Part shown: piece by piece, positions 1 to 10,588 of the stretch
How positions within the stretch are numbered: the stretch's first letter is position 1
Layout: every line of letters begins with the position of its first letter
Assembly (NCBI GenBank): GCA_963848825.1
Contig: CAWKFA010000015.1
Span: 744,001-808,000, forward strand
Direction: 5' to 3'
DNA: 64,000 nucleotides
Source of the DNA: CAVVSQ01 sp963848825
Lineage (GTDB): Bacteria > Planctomycetota > Planctomycetia > Gemmatales > Gemmataceae
Position numbers and translations under genes: made by a program
The notes under the pieces: model-generated
What the model was told of the DNA's origin: nothing
The model's input: the letters and a program-made list of their open reading frames with translations, nothing else
Database searches by the model: none

Positions 1-1521
1 AATACGAGCTTTTGGAAGCGCGCGGCGAGGTTTACATGAATCGCGCCGATCTGGCCAAGCTCAATCGTGAGCGTGTGGCGGAAGGGCTGGAACCCTGGGC
101 CAATCCGCGCAATTCCGCCGCCGGCGGGCTGAAGTTGCTCGACCCGCGCAAGGCGGCCAAACGGCACTTGCGGCTGTTCGCCTATGCTCTGGGGGCTTGT
201 GAAGGGGTGGCTGTCAAGACACACCGCGAAGCGCTAGAGTTGTTGCGACGGCTGGATTTCCCGGTCAACAAGCATATCGAATCGTTTGCCAGCATCGACG
301 GCGTGATTGATTATTGTCAGAGCTGGAAGGACAAGCGCAACGACCTGCCCTACGACATCGACGGCCTGGTCATCAAGGTGGATGACTTCAGTCAGCGCAC
401 CCGGCTCGGCTATACTTCCAAGTCGCCGCGGTGGGTGGTGGCCTTCAAATTCGCCGCCGAGCAGGCGCAGACGAAGTTATTGAGTATCGACCTGCAAATC
501 GGCAAACTTGGCACGTTGACGCCGGTGGCGAATCTGGAGCCGGTGCGTCTGGCGGGCACGAAGGTGAGCCGGGCATCGCTGCACAATGCGGAGTTTCTGA
601 GCACGAAGGACATTCGCGCCGGCGATATCGTGGTGGTCGAAAAAGCCGGCGAGGTGATTCCCTACGTGGTTCGGTCCGAACCGGCTGCGCAGCACGGGCC
701 AAGAGAAAATCTTCAAATTCCCCACGGTCTGTCCCAGCTGCGGCAGCCCCGTCGAGCTTGATAAGAATGGTACGTTTTACCGCTGCACGGCCGGCTCCCA
801 ATGCGTCGGGCAGATGAAAAACATCCTACGTGCCTTCGCCCGACGCAGTGCCATGGATGTCGAGGGGCTGGGGGTCAAACTTATCGATCAACTTGTTGAC
901 AGCGGCCTGGTCAACAGCATTCCGGATTTGTACCGTTTGACGACCGAACAGCTTCTTTCCCTGGAGCGCATGGGGGAGAAGTCGGCCGAGAACCTGCTCG
1001 CTGGTCTGGCTGCCAGTAAGGAGCGCGGCCTGGGCCGCTTGCTGGCGGGCCTGGCGATTCAGCATGTCGGCGATAGCGTGGCCGACCTCCTGGCCCAGAA
1101 ATTCGGCTCGATCGATACGTTAATGAAGGCCTCCGCCGAAGAACTGGCCCAGATCAGCGGCATCGGCCCTGTATTGGCAGAGGGGATCCACGCCTATTTT
1201 CAGGGCCCCGGTAGCAAGATCGTCGCAGAGTTACGGGAGTTGGGCCTCAAGCTAACTGAGGAAGCACGCCAGGTTTCCACGGCGGCGGGGGCCGCTTTGT
1301 CTGGCAAATCCATCGTCGTGACGGGCACTCTCAAGAATTATCAGCGCGAAGAAATCGAGGGATTGATTCGTCAGTTTGGCGGCAAAGCCGTCGGCAGCGT
1401 TTCGAAAACCACCTCTTTTGTCGTCGCCGGCGACAAGGCGGGCAGCAAACTGGATAAGGCCAAAAAGCTGGGCGTCGAAGTGATTTCCGAGGAGGAGTTC
1501 GCCCGGCGGATTGGGAAATAA
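1..1521 (+). CDS. ligA: NAD-dependent DNA ligase LigA (5' end outside window)
   Basis: Joins nicked DNA in replication and repair using NAD. The N-terminus, with the adenylated lysine, lies outside the window. Visible in order: the end of the adenylation domain (NPRNSAAG, then DIDGLVIKVDD), the OB fold, a four-cysteine zinc finger (CPSC...YRC..GSQC, about 730-810), helix-hairpin-helix repeats (GIGPVLAEGI) and a C-terminal BRCT domain (SGKSIVVTGTL to EEEFARRI). The reading frame changes once near 690, just before the zinc finger; both sides match LigA without loss, so an indel error is more likely than a dead gene, since LigA is normally essential. Confidence 0.93.
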
Positions 1522-1525
1522 AAGG

Positions 1526-2777
1526 TTATTCCACCCGCGAAGATTCCAGCCACTCGATGCCAAGCCGGCCGGGCATCGTCGTTAGCAGCAGATGGGTGCG
1601 ATTCTTGACGATCCGGTTGTATTCATCGGATGATATTTTGAAATCGACAGTCTCCGCTGGCCGGCCCCAGTCGGGAGCCGTCGCGACGTACCAGGTTATA
1701 CCCTTGGCAGTATGCGACGACTTGGCGAGCACGATAACCTTGCGGTGCACGGGCAGCCCATCGTCAGCCAGCGCATTCACTGCCGACACGGCACCGACGC
1801 TGCCCAGTGCCAGCAAGAGTGAACCCCAGCCAATTACGGGGGCACTCCGGTCATGGGACGTGGAGGTGCCGCGAAGCAGCAGGGCCGTCACCAGCACGAA
1901 GATCGAAAAAACCTGGGCGAACATCGTTAATGACGGACCAACCAAATCTAGTGAGCGGATCGGTACATAGACAAATACAAACGTCAAAGTAGCTGCCCAG
2001 CAAATCGCGAAAAACCATAGCATCTTGATCCAGGTCGCGCTTCGGTCGGTTCGCTGTAGAACCCGGCCGGGATCTTTGGCGGGTACTTGATTGGCCAGGA
2101 CGCGGAGTTCCTCGGCCGCGCACTCTGGCAAGCCGGGTGAATCGTTGACCAGCGGTTTGAACTTGGTCCATGTTGCCGATATTTGTGTGCCGGACAGGCG
2201 CACCTGGGTAAAACCGAGCGCCAACAGATCGAGAATGGCCTGACGCTTGTCCCCATCATCCAAATAGAGCTCGGCATACGTGAAGGATGGCCCGCGAATG
2301 TAAACCGCGTCATCGAATTCGCGGTCGCCCATTTGATATTCGCGCCAGGCCAACAGCTTTGCAAAAACTGTCGAAGCGCGTTTCTTTCGTGAATTCCAGT
2401 ATAGCTGGCGCCCGTACGGGGACACTGATCGACAACGACGCCACCCGGCCCGCATTGCCGTGCGAGGGCTTGATGGCTTGTTGGTAAAGGACCTGATAAA
2501 CCTGGTCATTTGCAGTTCGCTTTTCCGCCACATCTATCAGGTAGGCTCCGGCCCGGCCCAGGGACGGCGGCACTCCTGTTCCCGCCAGATTGGCCCGATG
2601 GACGAGCACGAAGCCGGCAAGTGTCATTAATAGGCCCAAAGCAACCGCGATCGAACTCCAGATATAGGCCGTGTTGCCTGCCCAGCCGACGAGGAGAAGT
2701 ACGATGATAACGCCCAGACAAATGGCGGCGCCAGACAGCCCCGTGATGATCAGGAAAAGGCCGAGGGATCGTTGCAT
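1526..2777 (-). CDS. Hypothetical multi-pass membrane protein
   Basis: Not recognised. The reconstructed product is about 417 residues. Two hydrophobic helices lie near the N-terminus (LFLIITGLSGAAICLG and IAVALGLLMTLAGFVLV), followed by a soluble stretch of about 130 residues, then two or three further helices (ICWAATLTFVFVYVPI, FSIFVLVTALLL, SLLLALGSVGAVSAV), and a soluble C-terminal tail. The frame changes once near 2365 (ETRFDSF runs into AKLLAWREYQ). It converges on ligA with a 4-base gap. No catalytic motif is visible, so no function is proposed. Confidence 0.6.
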
Positions 2778-3097
2778 ATGGGAATTTTAAGTCGAGCGGG
2801 CTGAAAGGCCAGTTGAACCGGAGACGAGAGGATTAGACCAAAGAAGGTTTTTTTGATTTTTCGCGAACCTTTAATTAGAATGGGGTGTCAGAGGAATAGA
2901 GAACCGGCGGGTTCGCTCCCTAAATATTTGGAATTGGCGGGCTAAAGCCCCGATTTCGCGAATCCAAAAGCCGACGACAGGCGTCGTAAAGATGTCGATT
3001 AATTCAAGAAAGTAGCGTAAAGCCAAAAAGTTCTTCACGATTTCCTGCCGATGCATCCCAATGGATCGGCCCTTTTCAACAATGCTGGAGGTCTGCC
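2778..3097. other. Intergenic, no gene seen
   Basis: This stretch of 320 bases is richer in A and T than its surroundings, as expected for promoters of the leftward membrane-protein gene and of whatever lies to the right. No convincing ORF, tRNA or strong hairpin was seen. Confidence 0.4.
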
Positions 3098-3484
3098 ATG
3101 GCCCTGAAACAAGTGCAATCCCTGGTGCTGAATGTCGTCGCTACGGCTGTCGACAACGGTACCGGCCTGGATGGCAAGTTTTGGGGCATCGGCCAGAAAC
3201 CGGCGTTTCTATCCTACCCGCGACCCTATTCGCCCAGTTATCCACTGGCGGAATCGGACGCGCGGCTCAGTCAGGGCAATGCCGTAAGTACTGGCATTGC
3301 TCAGGCTGGCGCGCGGGCCGGTCGGCCCGGATGCTTGGCGGGGGCCTGCCTAAACCTTGCGAGAAATCCAAGGGGGACCATCCAATCAGGTTGGTCCCGG
3401 CAGCCGCGTACGACCGAGACATTACGTCGCGGCCATACGCAGCCTCGAATGTCCACCAGGATATTCGGGATGGCCCGCGCGTAA
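3098..3484 (+). CDS. Doubtful small hypothetical protein
   Basis: A 128-codon ORF starting ATG GCC CTG, with CTGGAGG 7 bases upstream as a plausible ribosome binding site. The first 60 codons read like a protein (LVLNVVATAVDNGTG), but the second half is rich in R, G and T in a low-complexity way typical of a wrong frame. It may be a real small gene with an indel near 3300, or chance. No family recognised. Confidence 0.25.
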   Translation: MALKQVQSLVLNVVATAVDNGTGLDGKFWGIGQKPAFLSYPRPYSPSYPLAESDARLSQGNAVSTGIAQAGARAGRPGCLAGACLNLARNPRGTIQSGWSRQPRTTETLRRGHTQPRMSTRIFGMARA

Positions 3485-3778
3485 GGGTGGCTTCGTTTTT
3501 CATCACGATTAGTGCCTTCGTTTAGGCTCGGTTCGACAAACCGGGTCCTTACAAGGCGAGGCGTCACCTCCTCAGGGTTGGCGCCCTTCGTGCTGACAAA
3601 CATTTAGCCTCGAAACAACCACTATCACCCCTGTTGGCACCCGCCTTCCCCTTTTGGAAAGGGTCGCGGACCTTAGCGTCCGCCGTCGCGGAGTGCCTGG
3701 CGGCAAGCCTGTGATTCCGGGCCGCCCCGGTCGACAGCGGGTGTCAAATCAATAGCCAGGGATCAGGGAAGCATACCC
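3485..3778. other. Intergenic upstream of sigma factor gene
   Basis: No ORF with good coding character. A short hairpin (CCCCTTTTGGAAAGGG) lies near 3650. The promoter of the sigma gene is presumably here, but no clear -35/-10 pair was identified. Confidence 0.3.
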
Positions 3779-4366
3779 ATGAGTTGGGACGAAATTTTAC
3801 CATTGATCGAACGGGCCCAGACCGGCGATCGGCAAGCGTTTGGCGAGCTGGTGCAGCGCTTTCAGCCCGCCGTGTACGCGGTCGCGCTCGCCCGGCTGCG
3901 CGACGCCAACGAAGCCGTGGAACTGACCCAGGAAGTCTTTATCCACGCCATGACCAGGATCGCCCAACTGCGTGAGCCGTTGTGCTTCGTGGGCTGGCTG
4001 CGGCAGATAACGGTGCGTATGGCGATCAACCGCGTTACGCGCCGGGCGCCGGTGCAAGGCGTTGAGCCTGAAGTATTGCAGAACGCCGCGGATAGCGCGG
4101 GCGGACCGCTCGACGAGATTATTCGTAACGAGAACCGCGCCCATGTGTGGAAGGGACTGGGCATGCTGAAGGAGACCGATCGTGCCACGCTGGTCGCCTT
4201 CTATATTCATGGCCAATCGCTCAAGGAAATGGCCCGCGATTTCGCCACGCCCATCGGCACCATCAAGCGGCGTTTGCACGTGGCCCGCGCCCGTTTGGGC
4301 CGTCAGCTCGAGCGCGCCAGCTCGCGGCGTGCTTCTCGTCCGCGCCGTGAATTGGCGTTAGTTTGA
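3779..4366 (+). CDS. RNA polymerase ECF-type sigma factor
   Basis: Predicted alternative sigma factor of 195 residues, the usual ECF size. Region 2 covers about residues 20-90 (FGELVQRFQPAVYAVALARL, then EAVELTQEVFIHAM, which binds core polymerase and the -10 element). Region 4 is a C-terminal helix-turn-helix at about 130-180 (SLKEMARDFATPIGTIKRRL, contacting the -35 element). A basic tail follows. No anti-sigma factor is adjacent, which is common for planctomycete ECF genes, so the signal cannot be guessed. A strong terminator follows directly. Confidence 0.9.
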   Translation: MSWDEILPLIERAQTGDRQAFGELVQRFQPAVYAVALARLRDANEAVELTQEVFIHAMTRIAQLREPLCFVGWLRQITVRMAINRVTRRAPVQGVEPEVLQNAADSAGGPLDEIIRNENRAHVWKGLGMLKETDRATLVAFYIHGQSLKEMARDFATPIGTIKRRLHVARARLGRQLERASSRRASRPRRELALV

Positions 4367-4376
4367 TGTCCGCCAG

Positions 4377-4418
4377 CGCCACGGCTGCCTCCGGTAGCCG
4401 TGGCGTTATTCGTTTTTT
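4377..4418 (+). terminator. Rho-independent terminator after sigma factor
   Basis: Perfect 10-bp stem CGCCACGGCT (4377-4386) with AGCCGTGGCG (4396-4405), 9-base loop, followed by TTATTCGTTTTTT. It sits 11 bases after the sigma factor stop and points the right way to end that transcript. Confidence 0.85.
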
Positions 4419-4426
4419 CACGCGCC

Positions 4427-7400
4427 TCAATCTTTGGTCCGTTGTGCGAGCAGATACGCCAGCAGGTGATAGAAATCGCTTTCCGGTACCTGCTCGACGA
4501 AATTGCCGGGCATTGGCGAGAGTGGCGATAGAATTCGCTCCTGCACGTCGCTAGCTGCTATGCGGACTTCCTTGCCGCCGTTATCCGCCAGCACCAGCAC
4601 GGTGCCGTCCTGGCGAAGTAACAGGCCACTCACCAGTTGCCCATTATTAAGAACCAACGTTGTGCTGCGGAAGGCCTGATCAACGTTGCGATTGGGATCC
4701 AGCACATCCTCAAGGATGCGATCAAGGCCGCGGATGCCGACGCCGTCGAGTTGCGGGCCGATCTTGGCGCCTTGGTTGGCGATCTGGTGGCAAACGGCAC
4801 AGTGTTTGGCGAATAGCGCCTGGCCTTTTTTCGGGTCGGTGTCGGCTTTGCGATAGCCGTCACGCCGTTGGGTTAAAAGAGCTTCGACACGCTGATCGGC
4901 GGTGGGTAGCCCCTTGGTCAGATTGGCGATGCGGGCCGTAAGATTCGGTATTTTTGCCTGTTGCAAGCGGACCTGGACCGGCGCTTCTTGCAGCAGCCGC
5001 CCCGAAGCCTTGCCGGCGGTCACCGCTTCCAGTAGCTTTTCGCCCCCCTTGGCTGAGCCAGCGAGACCCACGGCAATGGTGGTTTGTAGACGAGCGGGGG
5101 CCGTCTCGAGTGCCTTGGCCAGCGCTGTTTGAGCCGCGGGCAAGTTCGTGGCGGCCAGGCTGTTGGCGATCGCCTCACGCACTTCAATCATTTCGGTCGG
5201 CGCCTTGATCAACTCCGCCAAAGTTGCCATATTTTCGCCAGGCGCCATGTTCACCAGGGCAACCACCGCGTTTTTGCGCAGGTTCTTGTCAGCTTTCCCA
5301 TCTTTGATAATTTTCAGGAGTTCCGGCTGCGTATCCGTTAACCGGAATAGCCCCGCCAGCTCGATACCCAGCGGCATGTCGCGCGGGCCGGACCTTAACA
5401 ACTTGCCGGTGACTTCCGCCGCTAGCACCAATTCGGCTTTGCCAGGTTTGTCGCCGCGCTCCTGGGTTCCCTGCTGGATGGCTTTGATGATTTTGCCCTG
5501 AAGATTGATGTCCTTGGGATGTTTTGTTGTCGCCCACGCCAGCACACTGGCGCTCGCGGTCTTGTCTCCAAAGCGTGCGATGTAATGAACCTGGTCTTGC
5601 ACGACGGCCGCGGGTTCGTCGTAGCGTGTTAGATGGCGTTCGACAAACTGGGCCGATTCTTCATCGTGAACACCCAGGCAGGCGTCGGCCAGGGCGCGCG
5701 AATCGACCTCCGACCATTTGGTATTGATGAGGCGGTTCCAGCCGTGCACATGCTCCAACTGATCGCGCAGCGCCATGCGCACGCCAAAAAGCAGATGGGT
5801 ATCGTCTTTCGTTACCTGGTGGCGCAATTCGAGAAGGGGAGCGATATTGTCGGCACCGGGATGCGCGCCAAGGGCCGCCGCGGCCGCGCGTTTGACAAAC
5901 GCATCCTCATCCTTGAGGCCGGCAAGGGCCAATTGGTGGTCGGCTGCCGTCCACATACCGCGCTCCGTGAGGATCCGTAGGGCGTGCACGCGTACCAAAC
6001 GATCGGCATCGGTAGCGGCTTTGGCCAGAGTTTCCTCCGTCAGCGCTGCCCGGCGTTCGAGCACCCACAGGCCGTGTGCTTTTTGGAAAGACGTGCCTGT
6101 GGCGACGACAGCGCGGACTCCGGCCACCACCTCGGCTTTATCGCCGCGTGCGATCAATTGCTCCATGGCCTGCAGGCGCACCATCAGGTTGGGGTTGGCA
6201 AGTTCGTCGATCAGGTTTGACGCGGTCGCCGTCGTCAAATCGTGAAAGGGCTTGAGCGTCGCTTGGCCGTCCAGGCCGCGATAGACGATGCGCCAGATGC
6301 GGCCCTTCTCCCGATCACGGCCCGGATGGTTGAGAGGTACTTCATAATGCCCAATAATGCGGTTATAAAAGTCAGCCACATAGAGCGCACCATCCGGTCC
6401 TAGCTTGATGTCCACGGGCCGAAACCAGGGGTCGTCGCATTTGACGAAATCCGGCATTTCGATCCCTTTATAAGTTGAGCCATGTTTTTCCAGTCGGTCG
6501 CGATTAATGCGATTGGTGACGACGTTGCCGATGAAGATGTTGTCGCGGTATTCGGCGGGAAACTGGTCCGCGGCATAATAGGTGATGCCCGCGATGGCGG
6601 TGCTGCCATGATCGTGGGTCAACAGTTCGGGGCCGAAACCGAGTCCATCATGCGGTTTACCGAAGCTCGGGTAATAGGCGCCCTTGAGAAGTTGATAGAT
6701 CGGCCGGCTGTGGCAGTCGCACGAATAGAGGTTGCCCAACGGATCGAAAGTGAGGCCAAAAGGGTTCACCTGGCCGTGCGTGACATATTCGATGCGGCTG
6801 CCGTCGGGCTTGATGCGATAGACGTTGCCCGACTGCATGGTGATGGCCGTGTCCCCCTGGCTCTTGACGGTCGAGGTGTTGGAGTAGCCATGACAACAAT
6901 AAATCCAACCGTCGAAACCGCGGGTGAATTCACCGGTCATGCCATGCGTGTCTTTGAAGCCGATGGCGCCATCGAGGGCCGTACGGGTGTCGGCCAGGCC
7001 GCCCTCCTTCGAAGCGGCAATCCGGTAAATGCTGGGGATGCTGTAGACCAGCGCGTATGGCCATCCAACCCCGGCAAGACGCCGATGGGGATATTGAGGC
7101 CCCCGGCAAAGGTCGAGACGCTGCTTGCCAGGCCATTTTGGCCGAAGCCGCTGAGAATCTTGACCTTGTCCTTGCCCGGGCGGTCCATGGGAGCGGGATA
7201 AGGATATTCCACGGATTCCGTCACCCAGAGCCGGCCGAGGGCGTCGAAAGCGATGTTGATGGGTTTGTTGATTTTTGGCTCAGCCGCGACGAGTTCGACG
7301 ACAAAACCAGGGGGAAGATGGAATTTCTTGAGCTGTTCCTCCGGCGTCAGCGGCGGCGTGGCAGCGATGTTAGGATTGCCTTGCTGTCCCAGCACGGAAT

Positions 7401-7443
7401 AGGTGCAAATAAGCAGCCAAAAGAGTGCATATATTAAGCGCAT
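4427..7443 (-). CDS. Secreted PVC-type dehydrogenase: beta-propeller, HEAT repeats, cytochrome c
   Basis: Roughly 1000-residue exported protein. It starts with a signal peptide (MRLIYALFWLLICTYSVLG), with GGAGCC 5 bases before the ATG at 7443. Next comes a sorbosone/glucose dehydrogenase-like beta-propeller (about residues 35-370; GFVVELVAAEP, DALGRLWVTE, GPDGALYVADFYNRIIGHYE), then HEAT-like helical repeats (about 400-830), then a C-terminal cytochrome c with the haem site CAVCH and a likely axial Met (LSPMPG). This matches the putative membrane-bound dehydrogenases abundant in planctomycetes, assumed to oxidise sugars; the substrate is unknown. The frame changes once near 7060, inside the propeller. 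Confidence 0.85.
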
Positions 7444-7794
7444 GGCAGGCTCCGAAAAGCGCCGGGCGAGGGCCCACGCGATCGTTGGAAGGATGTTGTC
7501 ACCCCAGGTGGCGGGCGACAAAAGAATCGCCGCCAGTTATCCAGCTTACCGGAGTAGAATAGCGTTGACGAAGCAATAGGAAAATAAATTTTTTTTGGAA
7601 AATTGGTCTGTACCCGTTTAGGTTTTAAGAGTATGTTAAAGGCACTTGGGTCTCGTGGACGTGCTACGGTGTGGGTGTCATGCTCATTTTGAAAGCCATT
7701 CCCCTGTCCCAACTTAAATTAGGGTTTAAGGGAGCGAGTTCGGCCCAGTGGGGTTTGGATCGTGCCCTGTCCGTTTTTCTTAGGGAGGCCCTTC

Positions 7795-8190
7795 ATGGGC
7801 AAGAAGTTATATGTAGGCAACCTGGCCTACAGCCTGGGTGACAGTGAATTGCAACAGATTTTCGAAGCCCACGGCTCTGTACAATCCGCGCAGGTGATCA
7901 TGGACCGGGACACTGGCCGATCCAAAGGGTTCGGCTTTGTGGAAATGGGGAGTGACCAGGAGGCTCAAGCGGCCATCTCAGCTCTCAACGGTAAGGAAAT
8001 CGAAGGCCGTCCGCTGACTGTCAACGAAGCTCGTCCGAAGACCGAAGGCGGTGGCGGACGTGGGGGCAGCGGTGGTGGCGGTGGTGGTGGGCGCGGCGGT
8101 TACGGTGGTGGTGGCGGAGGCGGCAGCCGCGGCGGTTACGGTGGTGGAGGGGGCGGCGGCGGTGGTGGCGGCGGTGGTCGACGCTACTAG
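7795..8190 (+). CDS. Glycine-rich RRM RNA-binding protein
   Basis: 131-residue protein with a single RNA recognition motif (residues 3-80: RNP2 LYVGNL, RNP1 KGFGFVEM) and a tail of almost only Gly, Arg and Tyr (about 85-131). Such proteins bind single-stranded RNA and are often cold-inducible in cyanobacteria; in planctomycetes they may act as RNA chaperones (inference). The start at 7795 is chosen because GGGAGG lies 6 bases upstream; the earlier in-frame GTG at 7762 would place this site inside the gene. The tail is coded by GGT/GGC runs prone to slippage. Confidence 0.92.
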   Translation: MGKKLYVGNLAYSLGDSELQQIFEAHGSVQSAQVIMDRDTGRSKGFGFVEMGSDQEAQAAISALNGKEIEGRPLTVNEARPKTEGGGGRGGSGGGGGGGRGGYGGGGGGGSRGGYGGGGGGGGGGGGGRRY

Positions 8191-8283
8191 GCGACGGCTC
8201 TGACCTTCAATCACAAAGTCTTACTACTTACCACGCATCAGGATTCGACTTGCAAGGACGGTATACCTCGTTAAAAATTCACT

Positions 8284-8322
8284 GGCCCCGTTTCCTTTGG
8301 GAAACGGGGCCGTTTGTTTTTG
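8284..8322 (+). terminator. Rho-independent terminator after RRM gene
   Basis: Perfect 12-bp stem GGCCCCGTTTCC (8284-8295) with GGAAACGGGGCC (8300-8311), 4-base loop, then GTTTGTTTTTG. It lies about 95 bases after the RRM stop codon. Confidence 0.88.
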
Positions 8323-8356
8323 ACCGTTTCACGAACAACACTTTAACTGGGACGTT

Positions 8357-9628
8357 TCAAGCTACATAGGGCAACACATACGGTCCCTTGGGAATTACGG
8401 CTACCTTCGCGGCCGGGCCATATTCGGCGAGCGACTCCGCCACGGCCTGTTCAACGCTGGCCGCCGGTTCGACGTGACATTGACGTAACGTCGCGTCCGA
8501 CATGCCCTGGGTCACCACCTTGATTCTGCACTTCGCGGCAACCTTGGCGAATTCCTCCAGTTGCCACTGGTCCATCACGAAATAATCAGTGCCCAGTATC
8601 CGCTCCTTGAACAAACCAAGGTCCGGATTGTCCGCCATCAGGCGCTCGAATTCGGGGCTGCCTATGCCGTCCGTGAGGCTGGCTGTGAGGATGATGGTGC
8701 CCCCCTGCTTGACGATCGGCAGCGCGCCGGTCAGCCCCTTGATTGCTTGATACCAGGTCGTGTCCAGCGGATACCCCGCTGCGCTGGTAACGACCACGTC
8801 GAGCGCTTCCTTGACCGGCACGCGCACGACGCTTTCCACAAAGCGAACCCCCTCGTACCATGCCTTTTCCATGTGGCCCGCGCCCACCCAGGTGATGCGC
8901 CGCTGGCCATCAATGCAAACATTGACGATGAAGTCACAGCCGGCCATTTTGGCGATTCGGGTGTTTTCCTCGTGAACGGGGTTGCCTTCCAGGAAGCCGC
9001 AGTCGGCCTTGGGATGTTCGAGAAACTTGGGGCCGTGCCAGACCTTGATGGTTTCCAGCGCCGCGATGCCGGGGCAAATCACCTTGCGGCCGCCGCTGTA
9101 ACCGGCCATCAGATGGGGCTCGATCAGGCCCGTGGTGATTTTCAGGTCGGCGCGCGTATATCGGCTGTCGATATAGGCGGGCACGCCATTTGGGGTGATG
9201 CCGAGGAATTCATGGTCGGCCAGGCGTTTGCCGAAGTGGTTCTCGATGCGGTAATGCTTGACGATGTCCGGGCCGACCATTTCTTCCAATTCATTGCCCT
9301 GATTGGGTCGATGCAGACCGGTGGCGACGAGGATCAGGATCTCCTCGCGGGAGATGCCTTGTTCCTCGAGGATTTTTAGAACCGGTGGTAGAATCAAACG
9401 GTTAGGCACGGGCCGCGTAATGTCGCAAATAAGGATACAGGCGCTTTTTCGGCCCCTGGCCAGTTCCGCGAGCGGCGGTGTGCCCACGGGCGCAGCCAGA
9501 ACATGGGCTATGGCCTCGGCGGGCCTGGCCAGGGGCTCGGCGTCACGTATCGCCAACGGACCGACCAGCCGATCGGTCGGTAAATCAACATCAAGGCCGC
9601 CACGGCCATAATCAAGCTTGAAGCGCAT
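8357..9628 (-). CDS. larA: LarA-family nickel-dependent racemase/epimerase
   Basis: 423-residue member of the LarA (DUF2088) family, which interconverts stereoisomers of 2-hydroxyacids such as lactate using a nickel pincer nucleotide bound to a lysine. Key residues are all present: His106 (ATGLHRP) and His172 (IEPHLMAGYSGG) as the catalytic pair, Lys182 as cofactor attachment, His198 (VWHGP) as nickel ligand, each two positions below the numbering of the Lactobacillus plantarum enzyme. The cofactor-making genes larB, larC and larE are not in the window. Substrate may not be lactate; many LarA homologues act on other hydroxyacids. Confidence 0.85.
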   Translation of the reverse strand: MRFKLDYGRGGLDVDLPTDRLVGPLAIRDAEPLARPAEAIAHVLAAPVGTPPLAELARGRKSACILICDITRPVPNRLILPPVLKILEEQGISREEILILVATGLHRPNQGNELEEMVGPDIVKHYRIENHFGKRLADHEFLGITPNGVPAYIDSRYTRADLKITTGLIEPHLMAGYSGGRKVICPGIAALETIKVWHGPKFLEHPKADCGFLEGNPVHEENTRIAKMAGCDFIVNVCIDGQRRITWVGAGHMEKAWYEGVRFVESVVRVPVKEALDVVVTSAAGYPLDTTWYQAIKGLTGALPIVKQGGTIILTASLTDGIGSPEFERLMADNPDLGLFKERILGTDYFVMDQWQLEEFAKVAAKCRIKVVTQGMSDATLRQCHVEPAASVEQAVAESLAEYGPAAKVAVIPKGPYVLPYVA

Positions 9629-9842
9629 AGATGACTTTTAGAGTTAGAGATAACCGGCGATCGCGGACAGCGTATCGGCGCCGACGCGAGGTTGCCACGG
9701 CACAGTCATTATCTCAGGCGCCAGCCCCCATGACTACCCCTGGTGCAGCGCGAGCTTTCTCTCATTTTGCTTTAATTGGACCATTGCTAGACTAACGGTA
9801 CGGCTTCTTATCTTCAAAAAACCTCTCTTCAGGAGAGAAGAC
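9629..9842. promoter_or_regulatory. Divergent control region between larA-like gene and response regulator
   Basis: 213 bases separate two genes transcribed away from each other, so both promoters should lie here. No ORF or clear consensus promoter was seen. The right end carries AGGAGA about 7 bases before the GTG start of the response regulator. Confidence 0.4.
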
Positions 9843-10520
9843 GTGCGTATCCTCCTGATCGAAGATCACAAGCCCTTACTCAAGACCTTGCAACGGGGCC
9901 TGGAGGAGGAGGGTTTTGCTGTCGACACGGCCGAGGACGGCGAAGTCGGCGAATATAAGGGCCGCACGGCTAGCTATGACGCCGTGGTGCTCGATTTGAT
10001 GTTGCCCAAGAAAGACGGGCTGACGGTGTTGAGGGAATGGCGCAAGGCGGGCGTGATGACGCACGTCCTGGTGCTGACGGCCAAGGACGCGACGGAAGAC
10101 AAGGTAACGGGCCTGGATATCGGGGCGGACGATTACCTTACGAAGCCATTTCAGCTGGAAGAACTTCTCGCACGCCTGCGGGCGCTCATTCGCCGCAGCC
10201 ACCAGATCAAAGACCCTTTGTTGCGCATCCACGACATGGAGATTGATACGTCGGCGCGGACCGTCAAACGCGCCGGCCACGCGATTCATTTGACACCTCG
10301 CGAGTTCGCCCTCCTGCAGTTTCTGGCCTATCATCGTGGCAAGGTCGTCTCGCGGACCATGATTTGGGAGCATTTGTACGACGAATATGACGAGAACACT
10401 TCCAACGTGGTGGATGTCTACATCCGTTACCTGCGCACCAAGATCGACAAGGGGCACGAAACGCCCCTGATTTTGACCCGCTGGGGTGAAGGTTACATGA
10501 TGCGCGGCGATAACGACTAA
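9843..10520 (+). CDS. OmpR/PhoB-family response regulator
   Basis: 225-residue two-component response regulator. The receiver domain (1-115) has acidic pocket E8/D9, phosphoacceptor Asp51 (VVLDLMLPKKDG), Thr79 and Lys81 (LTAKD). The winged-helix DNA-binding domain (about 125-222) has the recognition region (LTPREFALLQFLAYHRGKV, NVVDVYIRYLRTKID). Start is GTG, supported by AGGAGA upstream. The partner kinase gene follows 68 bases downstream, so the two form an operon. The closest general type is the CusR/QseB group, but the signal is unknown. Confidence 0.92.
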   Translation: MRILLIEDHKPLLKTLQRGLEEEGFAVDTAEDGEVGEYKGRTASYDAVVLDLMLPKKDGLTVLREWRKAGVMTHVLVLTAKDATEDKVTGLDIGADDYLTKPFQLEELLARLRALIRRSHQIKDPLLRIHDMEIDTSARTVKRAGHAIHLTPREFALLQFLAYHRGKVVSRTMIWEHLYDEYDENTSNVVDVYIRYLRTKIDKGHETPLILTRWGEGYMMRGDND

Positions 10521-10588
10521 GCAACCTACTTCCGCCAGGTCCCGCGTCGGCTGGAGTGAAAGCTGGGAAAGAGGTCGAAGGACCCATC

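Noticed and set aside
3520..3560. GGTTCGACAAACC as a possible tRNA T-arm
   Set aside because: No acceptor stem, D-arm or anticodon arm could be built around it.
8050..8185. GGT/GGC tandem repeats as a CRISPR or satellite array
   Set aside because: They encode the Gly-rich tail of the RRM protein in one frame and have no spacer structure.
8561..9379. 272-codon ORF opposite the LarA-family gene
   Set aside because: Antisense shadow of a gene with all active-site residues intact.
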